DNA of 64,000 nucleotides from Rhodoferax sp. (GCF_025356155.1 NZ_JANXUQ010000199.1:1-64000); one strand, 5' to 3'. Positions 37,673 to 49,711 are shown, numbered from the stretch's first letter. The notes: generated by a model not told the origin, from the letters alone. Made by a program: numbers and translations.

Positions 37673-39397
37673 ATGCGCATTTCACGTTGGATCGCTTACC
37701 TGACGGTGCTGGCACCCTGCGCATGCTGGGCCGATAGTGCTGCAGCCAGCCGGTGGATCGAGCAGGAGTTCAAGCCCTCCTCCCTTACACGCGAACAGCA
37801 GCAGCAAGAACTGCAGTGGTTCATGCAGGCGGCAGATCGCCTCAGGCGCCAGGGCATCTCGTCCGTCCATGTAGTGTCGGAAAAAATCGACACCCACGAG
37901 TACGAATCGCGCACGCTGGCCAAAGCCTTTGAAGAGATTACCGGCATTGCCGTGCAGCACGACATCATGCCCGAGGGGGATTTGGTGGACAAGCTGTACG
38001 CGGCTATCCAAACCGGTAAGTCCGAATATGACGGCTGGATATCGGACTCGGATCTCATTGGCACCCACTACCGCTATGGCTCGGTCGTGCCGCTGTCGGA
38101 CTTCATGCAAGGCGCGGGCAAAGAGTACACCAACCCGTGGCTGGACCTGGCGGACTTTATCGGTACGTCGTTCACCACTGCGCCCGACGGCAAGATGTAC
38201 CAGCTGCCAGACCAGCAGTTTGCGAATCTGTACTGGTTTCGCGCCGACTGGTTCGCGCGCAAAGATTTGAAAAACGCCTTTCGCGCCAAGTATGGCTATG
38301 AGTTGGGTGTGCCCCTGAACTGGTCGGCTTACGAGGACATTGCCAGCTTCTTCAGCAACGACGTCAAGGAGTTGGATGGCAAAAAGGTGTTCGGCCATAT
38401 GGATTACGGCAAGCGCGATCCATCGCTGGGCTGGCGTTTTACCGATGCCTGGTTGTCGATGGCGGGCGCCGCCGACAAGGGCATACCCAACGGCCTTCCC
38501 GTAGACGAATGGGGCATTCGCGTGGCCACTGACCAGTGCACACCGGTCGGTGCATCGGTTGAGCGCGGTGGCGCTACCAACTCACCGGCGGCTGTGTTTG
38601 CGTTGACCAAATATGTGCAATGGCTCAAGCAATATGCGCCCCCCGAAGCCGTCAACATGACATTTACCGACGCCGGGCCGGTGCCCGCGCAGGGTCAGAT
38701 TGCGCAACAAATTTTTTGGTATACGGCCTTCACCGCGTCGCTAACCCAACCAGGCACCGCGGCGGTCAACAAGGACGGCAGCCCGAAATGGCGCATGGCG
38801 CCCTCGCCCCACGGCCCGTATTGGAAGACCGGCATGCAAAACGGTTACCAGGATGTTGGCTCTTGGACGTTTCTGAAATCGACGCCGCTGCCCCATATGA
38901 CGGCTGCCTGGCTATACGCGCAGTTCGTTACATCGAAGACCGTGTCGCTGCGCAAGTCCATCGTCGGGTTGACGTTCATCCGCGAATCCGACATCAAGCA
39001 CGACTACTTCACACAAAATGCTGGCCGCTATGGCGGACTGATCGAGTTCTACCGCAGCCCGGCACGCGTGGCGTGGACGCCCACCGGCAACAACGTGCCA
39101 GACTATCCCCGCATGGCCAGCCTATGGTGGCCACACATAGCCAGCGCTATCAACGGCGAAAAAACCCCGCAAGCTGCCATGGACAGTCTGGCCCTGGCTA
39201 TGGATCAGGTGCTGGCGGACTTGCAACGCATCGGCATGCAGCGTTGTACGCCCCGACTCAACCCCAAGCGCGATGCTGCGCTGCGCCTCTCCAACAAAGG
39301 CGCACCCTGGCAAAAACTGGCCATTGAGAAGCCCAAGGGCGAAACCATTGCCTATGAGCGCCTGCTGCAAGCCTGGAAAGAGGGCCGCGTGCAATGA
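37673..39397 (+). CDS. Extracellular solute-binding protein (carbohydrate ABC type)
   Basis: Signal peptide; KIDTHEYESRTLAKAFEEITGIAVQHDIMPEGDLVDKLYAAIQTGKSEYDGWISDSDLIGTHYRYGSVVPLSDFM. Confidence 0.85.
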   Translation: MRISRWIAYLTVLAPCACWADSAAASRWIEQEFKPSSLTREQQQQELQWFMQAADRLRRQGISSVHVVSEKIDTHEYESRTLAKAFEEITGIAVQHDIMPEGDLVDKLYAAIQTGKSEYDGWISDSDLIGTHYRYGSVVPLSDFMQGAGKEYTNPWLDLADFIGTSFTTAPDGKMYQLPDQQFANLYWFRADWFARKDLKNAFRAKYGYELGVPLNWSAYEDIASFFSNDVKELDGKKVFGHMDYGKRDPSLGWRFTDAWLSMAGAADKGIPNGLPVDEWGIRVATDQCTPVGASVERGGATNSPAAVFALTKYVQWLKQYAPPEAVNMTFTDAGPVPAQGQIAQQIFWYTAFTASLTQPGTAAVNKDGSPKWRMAPSPHGPYWKTGMQNGYQDVGSWTFLKSTPLPHMTAAWLYAQFVTSKTVSLRKSIVGLTFIRESDIKHDYFTQNAGRYGGLIEFYRSPARVAWTPTGNNVPDYPRMASLWWPHIASAINGEKTPQAAMDSLALAMDQVLADLQRIGMQRCTPRLNPKRDAALRLSNKGAPWQKLAIEKPKGETIAYERLLQAWKEGRVQ

Positions 39398-41628
39398 CAA
39401 CCACGCTGCACGACCGCGCCACGCCGGCCTTGTCGCGCACCCATGCAGCGCTGCTGCTGTTCGCGGTTGTGACCACATTGACTATTGCCGGGCAGACCTG
39501 GTGGGCCATTGCGCAAGATAAGCAGCAGACGTTGACGTCGGAGACCAACAATGGGCTGGTGGCCGTGCGCCTGATGGAAGAACATGCCAGCCAAACCCTG
39601 CAGGATGCCGTGCATACGCTGGACCGCGTGGCCCGCGCTGGGCGCGCCAGCAACGAGTTTGAAAACCCGCAGCGCATACGCAGCATCGTCGCTACCCATG
39701 ATATTGGCCACAGCCGACACTTGAAGGCGCTGCAATACGTAACACCCGAAGGCATGGGCTGGATCAGTTCGCCCGACTACCCCACGCACCAGACCGACGC
39801 GGCCTTGCGCAGCCACATCCAATATCTGCTGAAGAACCCGGCCGACCACGGGGCCGTGGTCGGACACCCGTACGCCAGCGCCTATGACAGCCAGTGGGTT
39901 ATTCCGGTGGCGCGCACCTTGTACAACCTCAGCGACAAAGCAGTCGGCGTCATCAGCGTGGACATACGCCTGAGCTATTTCGGCACGCTGTATTCACGGG
40001 TAGCCCAGGAAAACAATGCCAGCGTCACGCTGCTGTCGGACCAGGGCTTCATACTGGCGCGCTCGCCGTTTGAAGCACGCTATGTGGACCGCGACGTGTC
40101 AGATGCAACGCTGCTAAATACGCTGCGCAACACCACGGTCGAGGGCTCATTTGACGACGAAACTTTTCTGGACGATGACGAAGGCTCCAAGCTTTATACG
40201 TTTCGCAAACTGGCTGGCTTTCCGATCACCATGGTCTATGCGCGAGACTATGCCAACGTGCTGGCACCGTGGGAACGCCGCACCTTTGAACGCTTGCTAT
40301 TGGCAGCATTCAGCATCGCTCTGCTCGCGACACTGACCTTTACGCTGCGCATCTACATAAGGCGGTTGCAGCGCACCCAGTACTCCCTGCGCGAAAGCGA
40401 AGCCAAGTTTTTTGAATTGTTTCGCCAATCCCCAGTGCCACATGCGCTCGTGCGCCACGCCAATGGGCAGTTTGTCGAAACCAACGACGCCTGGCTCCAG
40501 CAGTTTGGCTACCGCATTGAAGACGTCATTGGACAGACTGCTATGGACCTGGGTATTTGGCAGAACCCGGTGCACCGCGATCACATGATGCAGAACCTGG
40601 AAAAAGAAGGCTTCCTGGACCGCTATGAGGTCGTTCACCGCCACCACGATGGCCATACCATGGTCTGCCTGATGTCGGGGCGCTCCCTGCAAACCGGTAA
40701 GGAGCGGTTGATCCTCTTCACGCTACTGGATGTGACGCGCCAGCGTGAGGCAGAGCGAGAAATCCGGCACATGAATCAGGAGCTTGAGCTGCGCGTGCAG
40801 GCGCGCACCGAAAAGCTTGCAATCGCCAACCATGAACTCAGCGTGGCACTGGAATCGGTACGTGCGATGCAAACGGAGCTGGTGCGCTCCGAAAAACTTG
40901 CGGCACTGGGCTCGCTGGTGGCCGGTGTGGCGCACGAGCTCAACACGCCGATTGGCAACAGCGTGACCGTGGGCAGTACGCTGCAGCACCAGGTGGCGGA
41001 TTTGGCCATGGCCTTTGAGAAGGGCGAACTGCGCCGCTCTACGCTGCAGACTTTTACGGAGAATGCCATCCACGGAACCGATATTTTGATGCGCGCGTTA
41101 AGCCGTGCCAGTGAACTGATCGGCAGCTTCAAGCGTGTAGCGGTAGACCAGTCCAGCGATCAGCGCCGTCGATTTGATTTGCAAACCACGCTGCGCGAAG
41201 TTTGCCTGACGCTGGAGCCCATGTACAAAAGCACCCCGTTCGATTTGACACTGGCGCTACCGGACCGCATTGAGATGGATAGTTTTCCCGGTGCGCTGGG
41301 GCAGTTGATTACCAACTTCGTCAGCAACGCGATGCAACACGGCTTTGAGGGGCGTGCGCGCGGGCAAATGCATGTGCGGGCCGAGGCCTCGGGCGCCGAC
41401 CATATGGTGCTGCAGTTTAGCGACGACGGCATTGGTATGTCGGAGGACACACGCAACCGGGTGTTCGACCCATTCTTCACCACCAAGCTGGGGCAAGGTG
41501 GCTCCGGCTTGGGAATGAACATCGTCTATAACATCGTCCACGAAGTATTGGGTGGCAGCATCGAGATTGCATCTAGCCCGGATGCCGGCACGCTGATCAC
41601 CGTGCGCATTCCCGTGCGCGCGCCCTGA
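39394..41628 (+). CDS. PAS-domain sensor histidine kinase with periplasmic Cache-like sensor
   Basis: 744 aa; H-box LGSLVAGVAHELNTPIGNS, N-box LITNFVSNAMQHGF, G-boxes; overlaps upstream SBP by 4 bp. Confidence 0.92.
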   Translation: MTTTLHDRATPALSRTHAALLLFAVVTTLTIAGQTWWAIAQDKQQTLTSETNNGLVAVRLMEEHASQTLQDAVHTLDRVARAGRASNEFENPQRIRSIVATHDIGHSRHLKALQYVTPEGMGWISSPDYPTHQTDAALRSHIQYLLKNPADHGAVVGHPYASAYDSQWVIPVARTLYNLSDKAVGVISVDIRLSYFGTLYSRVAQENNASVTLLSDQGFILARSPFEARYVDRDVSDATLLNTLRNTTVEGSFDDETFLDDDEGSKLYTFRKLAGFPITMVYARDYANVLAPWERRTFERLLLAAFSIALLATLTFTLRIYIRRLQRTQYSLRESEAKFFELFRQSPVPHALVRHANGQFVETNDAWLQQFGYRIEDVIGQTAMDLGIWQNPVHRDHMMQNLEKEGFLDRYEVVHRHHDGHTMVCLMSGRSLQTGKERLILFTLLDVTRQREAEREIRHMNQELELRVQARTEKLAIANHELSVALESVRAMQTELVRSEKLAALGSLVAGVAHELNTPIGNSVTVGSTLQHQVADLAMAFEKGELRRSTLQTFTENAIHGTDILMRALSRASELIGSFKRVAVDQSSDQRRRFDLQTTLREVCLTLEPMYKSTPFDLTLALPDRIEMDSFPGALGQLITNFVSNAMQHGFEGRARGQMHVRAEASGADHMVLQFSDDGIGMSEDTRNRVFDPFFTTKLGQGGSGLGMNIVYNIVHEVLGGSIEIASSPDAGTLITVRIPVRAP

Positions 41629-41653
41629 ACTGGGCGCACGCCCGTGCGGCGTT

Positions 41654-42289
41654 TTACTGGCGAATGACGTCCGCGCCTGCCGGTGGGTTGAACTTGAAAG
41701 CCGCCGGCTCAACCGCCGCGTTGGCCTTGAAACCATTGAAGCGCAGGCTGGACTTCTGGCCAAAGCTGTCTACGATCTCCAGCACAGCGAGATCACTGGC
41801 TTTGAAGCCCACACGCACGGTTTGCAGCGCACTGTCCTTGGCTTTGGGTGTTGCCAGCACCCATTCCAGGCCTTCGCTGTTGGCATCGTCCTTCAGTACA
41901 AAGTCGGCCTGCAAGGCCTTCAAGTCAGCGGCGGATGCAATCAGTGCTGCGGGTGTGGAGCCCAGTGCCTGGGCTTGCGCGCGCGAGGTCACCTGGTTCA
42001 GGTCCACGTCGTACAGCCACAGCGTCTGGCCGTCGGCGACGATGGTTTGCTCAAACGGCTTTTTGTAGACAAAGCGGAAGCGGCCCGGGCGGGAAAACTC
42101 GAACACACCACTGGACGTCTTGGAACGCGCGCTCTGGCCTTCCTTGGCGGGCACGGTCACCACCTGCGTGAAGTCGGTATGCGCGGTTTTGACCGTTTTG
42201 ACGAATGCTTCCAAGCTTTCCAGGCCGGTAGCCCTCGCTGATATTGCACATGTAGCTATCAAAATAGTAGCAGTCAGTAATTTTTTCAC
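41654..42289 (-). CDS. lolA: Outer membrane lipoprotein carrier protein LolA
   Basis: 211 aa; SGVFEFSRPGRFRFVYKKPFEQTIVADGQTLWLYDVDLNQVT. Confidence 0.94.
   Translation of the reverse strand: MKKLLTATILIATCAISARATGLESLEAFVKTVKTAHTDFTQVVTVPAKEGQSARSKTSSGVFEFSRPGRFRFVYKKPFEQTIVADGQTLWLYDVDLNQVTSRAQAQALGSTPAALIASAADLKALQADFVLKDDANSEGLEWVLATPKAKDSALQTVRVGFKASDLAVLEIVDSFGQKSSLRFNGFKANAAVEPAAFKFNPPAGADVIRQ
42226..42275 (+). repeat. Family-1 dispersed repeat copy inside the lolA signal-peptide coding region
   Basis: cggtagccctcgctgatattgcacatgtagctatcaaaatagtagcag. Confidence 0.85.
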
Positions 42290-42306
42290 AGTAGCCTTGA
42301 ATGTAG

Positions 42307-44619
42307 TTACTCGGCGCGCGCAGGCACCAGGATATCGCGCTGGCCGTTGGTGCTCATGGCGCTGACCAGTCCGGCCTTCTCCATGTCTTCCACCAAACGC
42401 GCCGCGCGGTTGTAGCCAATCTTCAGGTGGCGTTGCACCAGCGAGATGCTGGCCTTGCGGTTTTTCAGCACAACTTCCACGGCCTGGTCGTACATAGGGT
42501 CTTTCTCGCCACCGCCCGCGCCGTCCACACCGGGTTCACCTTCGCCGTCGACGGTGCCGCCTTCCAGCACACCTTCAACGTAATTGGGCTCACCCTGGCT
42601 CTTCAGGTAGCTGACCACGCGGTGCACCTCTTCGTCGCTGACAAAGGCGCCGTGCACGCGAACGGGGAAGCCGGTACCGCTGGCCATATACAACATGTCG
42701 CCCATGCCCAGCAGGGCTTCAGCGCCCATCTGGTCCAGGATGGTGCGGCTGTCGATCTTGGAGCCCACCGAGAAGGCAATACGGGTCGGGATATTGGCCT
42801 TGATCAGGCCGGTGATCACATCCACGCTGGGGCGCTGCGTGGCCAAAATCAGGTGGATGCCGGCGGCACGCGCCTTTTGCGCCAGGCGGGCGATCAGCTC
42901 TTCGATCTTCTTGCCGACCACCATCATCAGATCGGCCAGCTCGTCGATGACAACAACGATATGCGGCAGGCGCTCCAGCGGCTCGGGAGATTCGGGTGTC
43001 AGGCTAAACGGGTTGTAGATGAATTCGCCGCGCGCCTTGGCTTCGTCCATCTTGTTGTTGTAGCCGGCCAGGTTGCGCACGCCCATCCTGCTGAGCAGTT
43101 TGTAGCGCCGCTCCATCTCGGCCACGCACCAGGTCAGGCCATGGGCGGCCTGTCGCATGTCTGTCACCACCGGTGCTATCAGATGCGGAATGCCTTCGTA
43201 CACCGACATTTCCAGCATCTTGGGGTCGATCATCAACAGGCGCACATCGCGCGCCTCGGCCTTGTACAGCAGGCTCAAAATCATTGCATTGATACCGACC
43301 GACTTCCCCGAGCCGGTGGTACCCGCCACCAACACGTGGGGCATCTTGCCTAGATCGGCGACGATGGGGTTGCCGACGATGTCTTTACCCAGGCCCATGG
43401 TCAGCAAGGATTTGCTGTCGTTGTACACCTGTGAACCCAGGATTTCGGAGAGGCGAATGCTTTGGCGTTTGGCGTTGGGTAATTCCAGCGCCATGTAGTT
43501 CTTGCCGGGAATGGTCTCCACAACGCGAATGGATACCAGGCTGAGTGAACGCGCCAGATCCTTTGCAAGGCCGACGATTTGCGAGCCTTTGACGCCGGTC
43601 GCGGGCTCGATCTCGTACCGGGTGATCACCGGGCCTGGCTGTGCCAGCACCACGCGCACTTCGACGCCAAAATCCTTCAGCTTTTTCTCGATCATGCGGC
43701 TGGTCATTTCCAGCGTCTCGGGGGCTACCGTCTCTTGGCGCAATTGCGGGCCGTCCAGCAAATCTACCTGGGGCAACTTGCTGTCGGGCATCTCGGTGAA
43801 CAGCGGCTTCTGGCGCTCCTTGGCGACGCGTTCGCTGCGCGGCGGGTCGACGATGATGGGCTCCATGATGACCATGGGCTGCGGGTGGTGCTCTATCGTT
43901 TCTTCGCGCTCTTCCAGCAGGATTTCTTCGCGTTCGCGCATGGCCCGTTGGCCCAGCACGCGGTCTTCGGCACGTTCACGCTCTTGCTTGCGCGACTGCA
44001 CCAGCGAGTCCACCCAGGCGCCTATGCGCTCTGCCACATGCATCCATGAGAAACCAAACACCAACGCCGAGCCAATGACACCCAGGGCGATCGACACCAA
44101 ACCAGAACCGGAGAAGCCCAGCCACTTGACGCTCAACGGCCCCATCAGGTAGCCCAGCGCGCCGCCGCTGTGGTCGGGCAGGCGTGGCTCCAGGCTGTAC
44201 AACCGCGCCCATTCCAGCGAAGTGCTGGCGTACAGCAGCAGGGCCAGGCCGATCCAGAAGACAAATTTTCGCGGCACCGCATGACTGGCCGAGTCACCCC
44301 GCAAGCGGTTGGCCAAGAGAGCCAGCCACAGGCGCACGCCCACGGCCACGCACCACCAAGCCGAGAAACCCAGCAGAAAATAACTGACATCCGCCAACCA
44401 GGCGCCCAGGCGCCCGACCTTGTTAGCAATAGGCAGACCGGTGCCCGATGTGGACCATGCGGCGTCTTGTGCAGAGTAGGTCAGCAGCGCCGTCAGCCAC
44501 AGCGCCAAGAAGACAAAACCGCCTATCAGCGCAATTTCGTTGACGAAACGGCCCATGCCGGTCGGCGTTTGGGGGCTGGGTTGGGCAGAAGAATGGAGGG
44601 TATGGAGAGAATAGGTCAT
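42307..44619 (-). CDS. ftsK: DNA translocase FtsK
   Basis: [77 protein letters not shown]-terminal gamma domain. Confidence 0.96.
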   Translation of the reverse strand: MTYSLHTLHSSAQPSPQTPTGMGRFVNEIALIGGFVFLALWLTALLTYSAQDAAWSTSGTGLPIANKVGRLGAWLADVSYFLLGFSAWWCVAVGVRLWLALLANRLRGDSASHAVPRKFVFWIGLALLLYASTSLEWARLYSLEPRLPDHSGGALGYLMGPLSVKWLGFSGSGLVSIALGVIGSALVFGFSWMHVAERIGAWVDSLVQSRKQERERAEDRVLGQRAMREREEILLEEREETIEHHPQPMVIMEPIIVDPPRSERVAKERQKPLFTEMPDSKLPQVDLLDGPQLRQETVAPETLEMTSRMIEKKLKDFGVEVRVVLAQPGPVITRYEIEPATGVKGSQIVGLAKDLARSLSLVSIRVVETIPGKNYMALELPNAKRQSIRLSEILGSQVYNDSKSLLTMGLGKDIVGNPIVADLGKMPHVLVAGTTGSGKSVGINAMILSLLYKAEARDVRLLMIDPKMLEMSVYEGIPHLIAPVVTDMRQAAHGLTWCVAEMERRYKLLSRMGVRNLAGYNNKMDEAKARGEFIYNPFSLTPESPEPLERLPHIVVVIDELADLMMVVGKKIEELIARLAQKARAAGIHLILATQRPSVDVITGLIKANIPTRIAFSVGSKIDSRTILDQMGAEALLGMGDMLYMASGTGFPVRVHGAFVSDEEVHRVVSYLKSQGEPNYVEGVLEGGTVDGEGEPGVDGAGGGEKDPMYDQAVEVVLKNRKASISLVQRHLKIGYNRAARLVEDMEKAGLVSAMSTNGQRDILVPARAE

Positions 44620-44720
44620 GTAAAAACAGGCAGTCCCGGCAAGCTTAACGCACACCGCCTTCTTTTCTAACGTCGCAACACCCCTCAGCGTCTACGCAAA
44701 GGTATTTACAGGCCTCACGC

Positions 44721-45395
44721 TTATCGCGGGTGCGTACGCCGCTCTATAACCCGCACCGCGCCGGAGTCGAGCAACTGGATGAAGCCTTGTTCCTCAAAGT
44801 CTTTCATGACCCGGCTGACCATCTCGCGCGAGGCGCCGACCATTTTGGCCAGATCTTGGCGCGACACCTTGTCGCGGATCAGCAATGTGCCATCGGCATC
44901 CTGCACAGCGGAATCCAGTAGAACCTTGGCCACCCGCCCAAACACACCCACCAGAGCCAGTGAGCTGATGTTTTCACTGGCCTTGCGCAGGCGCTGCACC
45001 AGCACGCGCATCACGCTGTGGGCCATTTCCATGTTTTCGCTCAGGCAGCGCAAAAAGCTGTCGCGGCCCAGTACCAGCACATCAACTTGCTGGTCCGCCA
45101 CGACGGTGGCCGAATGCGGCTCGTTGTCGATCAGGCTCATTTCGCCCACGTAGTCACCCGACTGGAGTGTGGCAAGAATCACCTCACGGCCCTTGTTGTC
45201 GGTCATCAGCACGCGGGTACGACCGGTCAGCACGATAAAGAGGGCGTCGGTCTTTCTGCCCTGCTCCACCAGAATCTCCCCACGCTTAAAACGCTTTTTG
45301 GCCACGGTGGCAGCCAGCGCCTCCGCTTGTGCAGGCGTGAGCATGGAGAACAGGGACACCCTGCGGATCAGATCCAGGTTACTCAGCATTGTCAT
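44721..45395 (-). CDS. Crp/Fnr family transcriptional regulator
   Basis: cNMP domain and HTH SRQDLAKMVGASREMVSRVMKDFEEQGFIQL. Confidence 0.93.
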   Translation of the reverse strand: MTMLSNLDLIRRVSLFSMLTPAQAEALAATVAKKRFKRGEILVEQGRKTDALFIVLTGRTRVLMTDNKGREVILATLQSGDYVGEMSLIDNEPHSATVVADQQVDVLVLGRDSFLRCLSENMEMAHSVMRVLVQRLRKASENISSLALVGVFGRVAKVLLDSAVQDADGTLLIRDKVSRQDLAKMVGASREMVSRVMKDFEEQGFIQLLDSGAVRVIERRTHPR

Positions 45396-45450
45396 CAAAA
45401 TCGCTCCGGGACAGTCGCGCCGGCACTTCTTACAATCGGGGTCGCATTGA

Positions 45451-46470
<1,020 letters not shown>

Positions 46471-46713
46471 GCTTGTAAACCGGCTTTAAGGGCCTACCCA
46501 AACGAATTGGTTATAATCCAAGGCTTTGCTGAATTCAGCCCGTGAGGGTTTGGGGTCAATAGCAATCACCGCCAAGCAGTCGACAAGCAATTGACAACTA
46601 TTTGGTGAGGGGTTACCGCCACCCTTTTCATTGGCGAGGTGAGGCTAAAGCGAGATCGGACCGGCTAGGTTTGGTCGCCAGTGATAGCCGTTTTAATGTA
46701 TCGGAGTGTCCTT

Positions 46714-46947
46714 ATGGCACGCGTATGTGAAGTTACGGGCAAAGGCCCAATGGTCGGGAACAATGTTTCCCACGCCAACAACAAAACCAAGCGCCGGTTC
46801 CTGCCGAACCTGCAATACCGCCGTTTCTGGGTCGAGACAGAAAACCGTTGGATTCGCCTGCGGATTTCGAACGCAGGTCTGCGTTTGATCGACAAAAAGG
46901 GTATTGATGTTGTGCTCGCAGATTTGCGCGCACGGGGTCAGGCTTAA
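46714..46947 (+). CDS. rpmB: 50S ribosomal protein L28
   Basis: [34 protein letters not shown]. Confidence 0.98.
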   Translation: MARVCEVTGKGPMVGNNVSHANNKTKRRFLPNLQYRRFWVETENRWIRLRISNAGLRLIDKKGIDVVLADLRARGQA

Positions 46948-46999
46948 CAAATAACTTGGGGACTGACCTTTAGCTCTGTCCCCAACTGAAAGGAACACC

Positions 47000-47170
47000 A
47001 TGGCAACCAAAGGCGGACGCGAAAAAATCAAGCTGGAATCCACAGCAGGTACTGGTCATTTCTATACGACCAGCAAGAACAAGAAAACCATGCCCGAGAA
47101 GATGCTGATCAAGAAATTTGATCCCAAAGCTCGCAAGCATGTGGACTACAAGGAAATGAAGCTGAAGTAA
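47000..47170 (+). CDS. rpmG: 50S ribosomal protein L33
   Basis: 56 aa ORF (below track cutoff): [56 protein letters not shown]. Confidence 0.98.
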   Translation: MATKGGREKIKLESTAGTGHFYTTSKNKKTMPEKMLIKKFDPKARKHVDYKEMKLK

Positions 47171-47189
47171 TTCAGGTTCTCCTCGTCCG

Positions 47190-47217
47190 AAGAAGCCCAC
47201 CTCGTGTGGGCTTTTTT
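47190..47217 (+). terminator. Rho-independent terminator after rpmG
   Basis: gaagcccacctcgtgtgggctttttt hairpin plus T tract. Confidence 0.9.
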
Positions 47218-47302
47218 ACGCCTGCAGCTTTTGTGTCTCCCGCCCGCAGTTGGCAAGGGGCAGGCCCCCACGGCACGTAGCACCGAGCAGGGGGGGGCTT
47301 CT

Positions 47303-49711
47303 TCAGGGCACTGGTGTCAGCTTGGCCACACTCAGAGCCAGCCATTTGGTGCCATGCCTGGGGAAGTTGATCTGGGCCCGCGCATCGTCGCCCGCACCCT
47401 CCAGCGTCAACACGGTGCCCTCTCCAAACTTGGCATGGAACACCAGCATACCCAACCGCAAACCGTGCTTGTTGACCTCTTCCTTGCGCACAACCGGTTT
47501 ATCAAAAGTGCCTCCAGCCCTCGTGGAATCTGCGCATGACGCTCCTGATTGCATAGCAGAGTCGGCATTCCAACCTCGGCCAAAGTTCTGATTCTTCGGT
47601 GTCAGCCATTTCAACGCCGCTTCGGGCAGTTCTTCAAAAAAGCGGCTCTTCATGTTGAAACGGGTCTGGCCGTGCAGCATGCGTGACTGCGAATGGCTCA
47701 GGTACAGGCGCTTGCGCGCGCGGGTGATGGCTACGTACATCAGGCGACGCTCCTCCTCCAAGCCGTCGCGGTCGTTCATCGAGTTCTCGTGCGGGAACAG
47801 CCCCTCTTCCATGCCGGTGACGAACACGGCGTCAAACTCCAGGCCCTTGCTGGAATGCACGGTCATCAACTGGATGGCATCTTGACCCGCCTGGGCCATG
47901 TTGTCGCCCGCTTCCAGCGCCGCATGGGTCAGGAAGGCGACCAGTGGCGACAGCGTCTCGCCTGTGTCGCCAAATGTGTCGACTAGCTCTGGAGCATCCG
48001 TGTCCAGGCCCTGGCTTGCCGGACTCTGACCCGCTGCGGTCACCGTCATACCTGCGGCATCGCGGCCAAAGCCCTCCTGCATCACAAAGCTCTCGGCAGC
48101 ATTGACCAGTTCGTCCAGATTCTCCAGCCTATCAGCGCCTTCGCGGTCGGCCTTGTAGTGGTCGATCAGACCGCTCTGGTCCAACATGGCTGCAATGATG
48201 TCGCGCAGGTTCATGCCCGCCGTTTGCTCACGCAATACGTCGATCTTGGCCACAAAGCCGGCAATGGCGGCGCCCGCCCGCCCGCCCAGCGTGCTGACCG
48301 CATCGTGCAGCGAACAACCCGTTGCCTTGGCGATGTCCTGCAACTGCTCGATACTGCGCGCGCCAATTCCGCGCGCCGGGAAGTTGACCACCCGCATGAA
48401 GCTGGTGTCGTCGTTGGGATTCTCCAGCAGGCGCAAATAGGCCAGCGCGTGCTTGATTTCCGCGCGCTCAAAAAAACGCAGACCGCCGTAAACGCGGTAA
48501 GGCATGGCGGCATTGAATAGCGCGGTTTCTATGACCCGGCTTTGCGCATTGCTGCGGTAGAGCACGGCAATTTCCTTGCGCTCAAAGCCTGCCTCCGTGC
48601 CGTTGTCGCGCACCAGTTGCTTCATCTCTTCGACCATCCACTGCGCCTCGGCAAAGTCGGTCGGAGCCTCGTAGACGCGAACGGGCTCGCCCGCACCCTG
48701 GTCAGTGCGCAGGTTCTTGCCCAGACGTTTGCTGTTGTGGCTGATCAGTGCATTCGCAGAGTCCAGAATGTTGCTATAGCTGCGGTAGTTTTGCTCCAGC
48801 TTGATCTGGTGCTGCACGTTGAATTCGGTCACAAAGTCGGCCATATTACCGACGCGCGCACCGCGGAAGGCGTAGATGCTCTGGTCGTCGTCGCCCACGG
48901 CAATCACGGCGCCTCCCGTGGTGTCAGGGCTGGCATTAGCGCCCTGCCCGGCCAGCATCTTGATCCACGCGTATTGCAGCTTATTAGTGTCCTGGAACTC
49001 GTCGATCAGGATGTGGCGAAAGCGGCGTTGGTAGTGCGCGCGGATGGGGTCGTTATCGCGAAGTAACTCGTAAGAGCGCAGCATCAGCTCGCCAAAATCG
49101 ACCACGCCTTCGCGCTGGCACTGTTCTTCGTAGAGCTGATAGATATCAACCTTGCGCCGAGTCTCCTCATCACGCACTTCCACCATATTGGGGCGCAGGC
49201 CATCTTCTTTGCAGCCGCCTATAAACCACTGCATCTGCTTGGCCGGAAAGCGCTCGTCGTCAATATTGTTCTGCTTGCATAGGCGCTTGATGGCGCTGAG
49301 CTGGTCTTGTGTGTCCAGTATCTGGAAGGCCTGCGGCAAGTTGGCCATTTTGTAATGGGCGCGCAAAAAGCGGTTGCACAGGCCGTGGAAGGTGCCTATC
49401 CACATGCCGCGCACATTGACCGGCAGCATGGCGGAAAGGCGGGTCATCATTTCCTTGGCGGCCTTGTTGGTGAAAGTTACCGCCAGGATGCCGCCGGGCG
49501 AAACGAAACCGTTTTGCAACAGCCAGGCAATACGTGTGGTGAGCACCCGTGTCTTGCCGGAACCAGCGCCCGCCAATATCAGCGCGTGCTCTGCGGGCAG
49601 CGTAACGGCCGCGCTTTGCTCGGGATTGAGGGTAGCCAGCAGGGGGGATGGCGCAAAAGTTGCATGTGCAGTGCGTGAAAACATACGTGATTGTAGAAAG
49701 GACGCCATCAC
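47303..49711 (-). CDS. uvrD: UvrD/Rep/PcrA-type DNA helicase
   Basis: 802 aa; LNPEQSAAVTLPAEHALILAGAGSGKTRVLTTRIAWLL, VGDDDQSIYAFRGARVGNM, TVHSSKGLEFDAVFVTGMEEGLFPHE. Confidence 0.95.
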   Translation of the reverse strand: MMASFLQSRMFSRTAHATFAPSPLLATLNPEQSAAVTLPAEHALILAGAGSGKTRVLTTRIAWLLQNGFVSPGGILAVTFTNKAAKEMMTRLSAMLPVNVRGMWIGTFHGLCNRFLRAHYKMANLPQAFQILDTQDQLSAIKRLCKQNNIDDERFPAKQMQWFIGGCKEDGLRPNMVEVRDEETRRKVDIYQLYEEQCQREGVVDFGELMLRSYELLRDNDPIRAHYQRRFRHILIDEFQDTNKLQYAWIKMLAGQGANASPDTTGGAVIAVGDDDQSIYAFRGARVGNMADFVTEFNVQHQIKLEQNYRSYSNILDSANALISHNSKRLGKNLRTDQGAGEPVRVYEAPTDFAEAQWMVEEMKQLVRDNGTEAGFERKEIAVLYRSNAQSRVIETALFNAAMPYRVYGGLRFFERAEIKHALAYLRLLENPNDDTSFMRVVNFPARGIGARSIEQLQDIAKATGCSLHDAVSTLGGRAGAAIAGFVAKIDVLREQTAGMNLRDIIAAMLDQSGLIDHYKADREGADRLENLDELVNAAESFVMQEGFGRDAAGMTVTAAGQSPASQGLDTDAPELVDTFGDTGETLSPLVAFLTHAALEAGDNMAQAGQDAIQLMTVHSSKGLEFDAVFVTGMEEGLFPHENSMNDRDGLEEERRLMYVAITRARKRLYLSHSQSRMLHGQTRFNMKSRFFEELPEAALKWLTPKNQNFGRGWNADSAMQSGASCADSTRAGGTFDKPVVRKEEVNKHGLRLGMLVFHAKFGEGTVLTLEGAGDDARAQINFPRHGTKWLALSVAKLTPVP
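47512..47570 (+). repeat. Family-1 dispersed repeat copy inside uvrD 3' coding region
   Basis: ctccagccctcgtggaatctgcgcatgacgctcctgattgcatagcaga; uvrD reads SAMQSGASCADSTRAGG across it. Confidence 0.7.

Noticed and set aside
42427-43353. 308-aa plus-strand ORF
   Set aside because: Antisense shadow of ftsK.
46484-46517. Possible rpmB promoter with TATAAT at 46512
   Set aside because: A good -10 is visible but no correctly spaced -35 hexamer, so not listed as a feature.
47250-47300. G/C-rich segment downstream of rpmG resembling family-2 repeat
   Set aside because: Shares only G-runs and scattered words; alignment to family 2 is not convincing.
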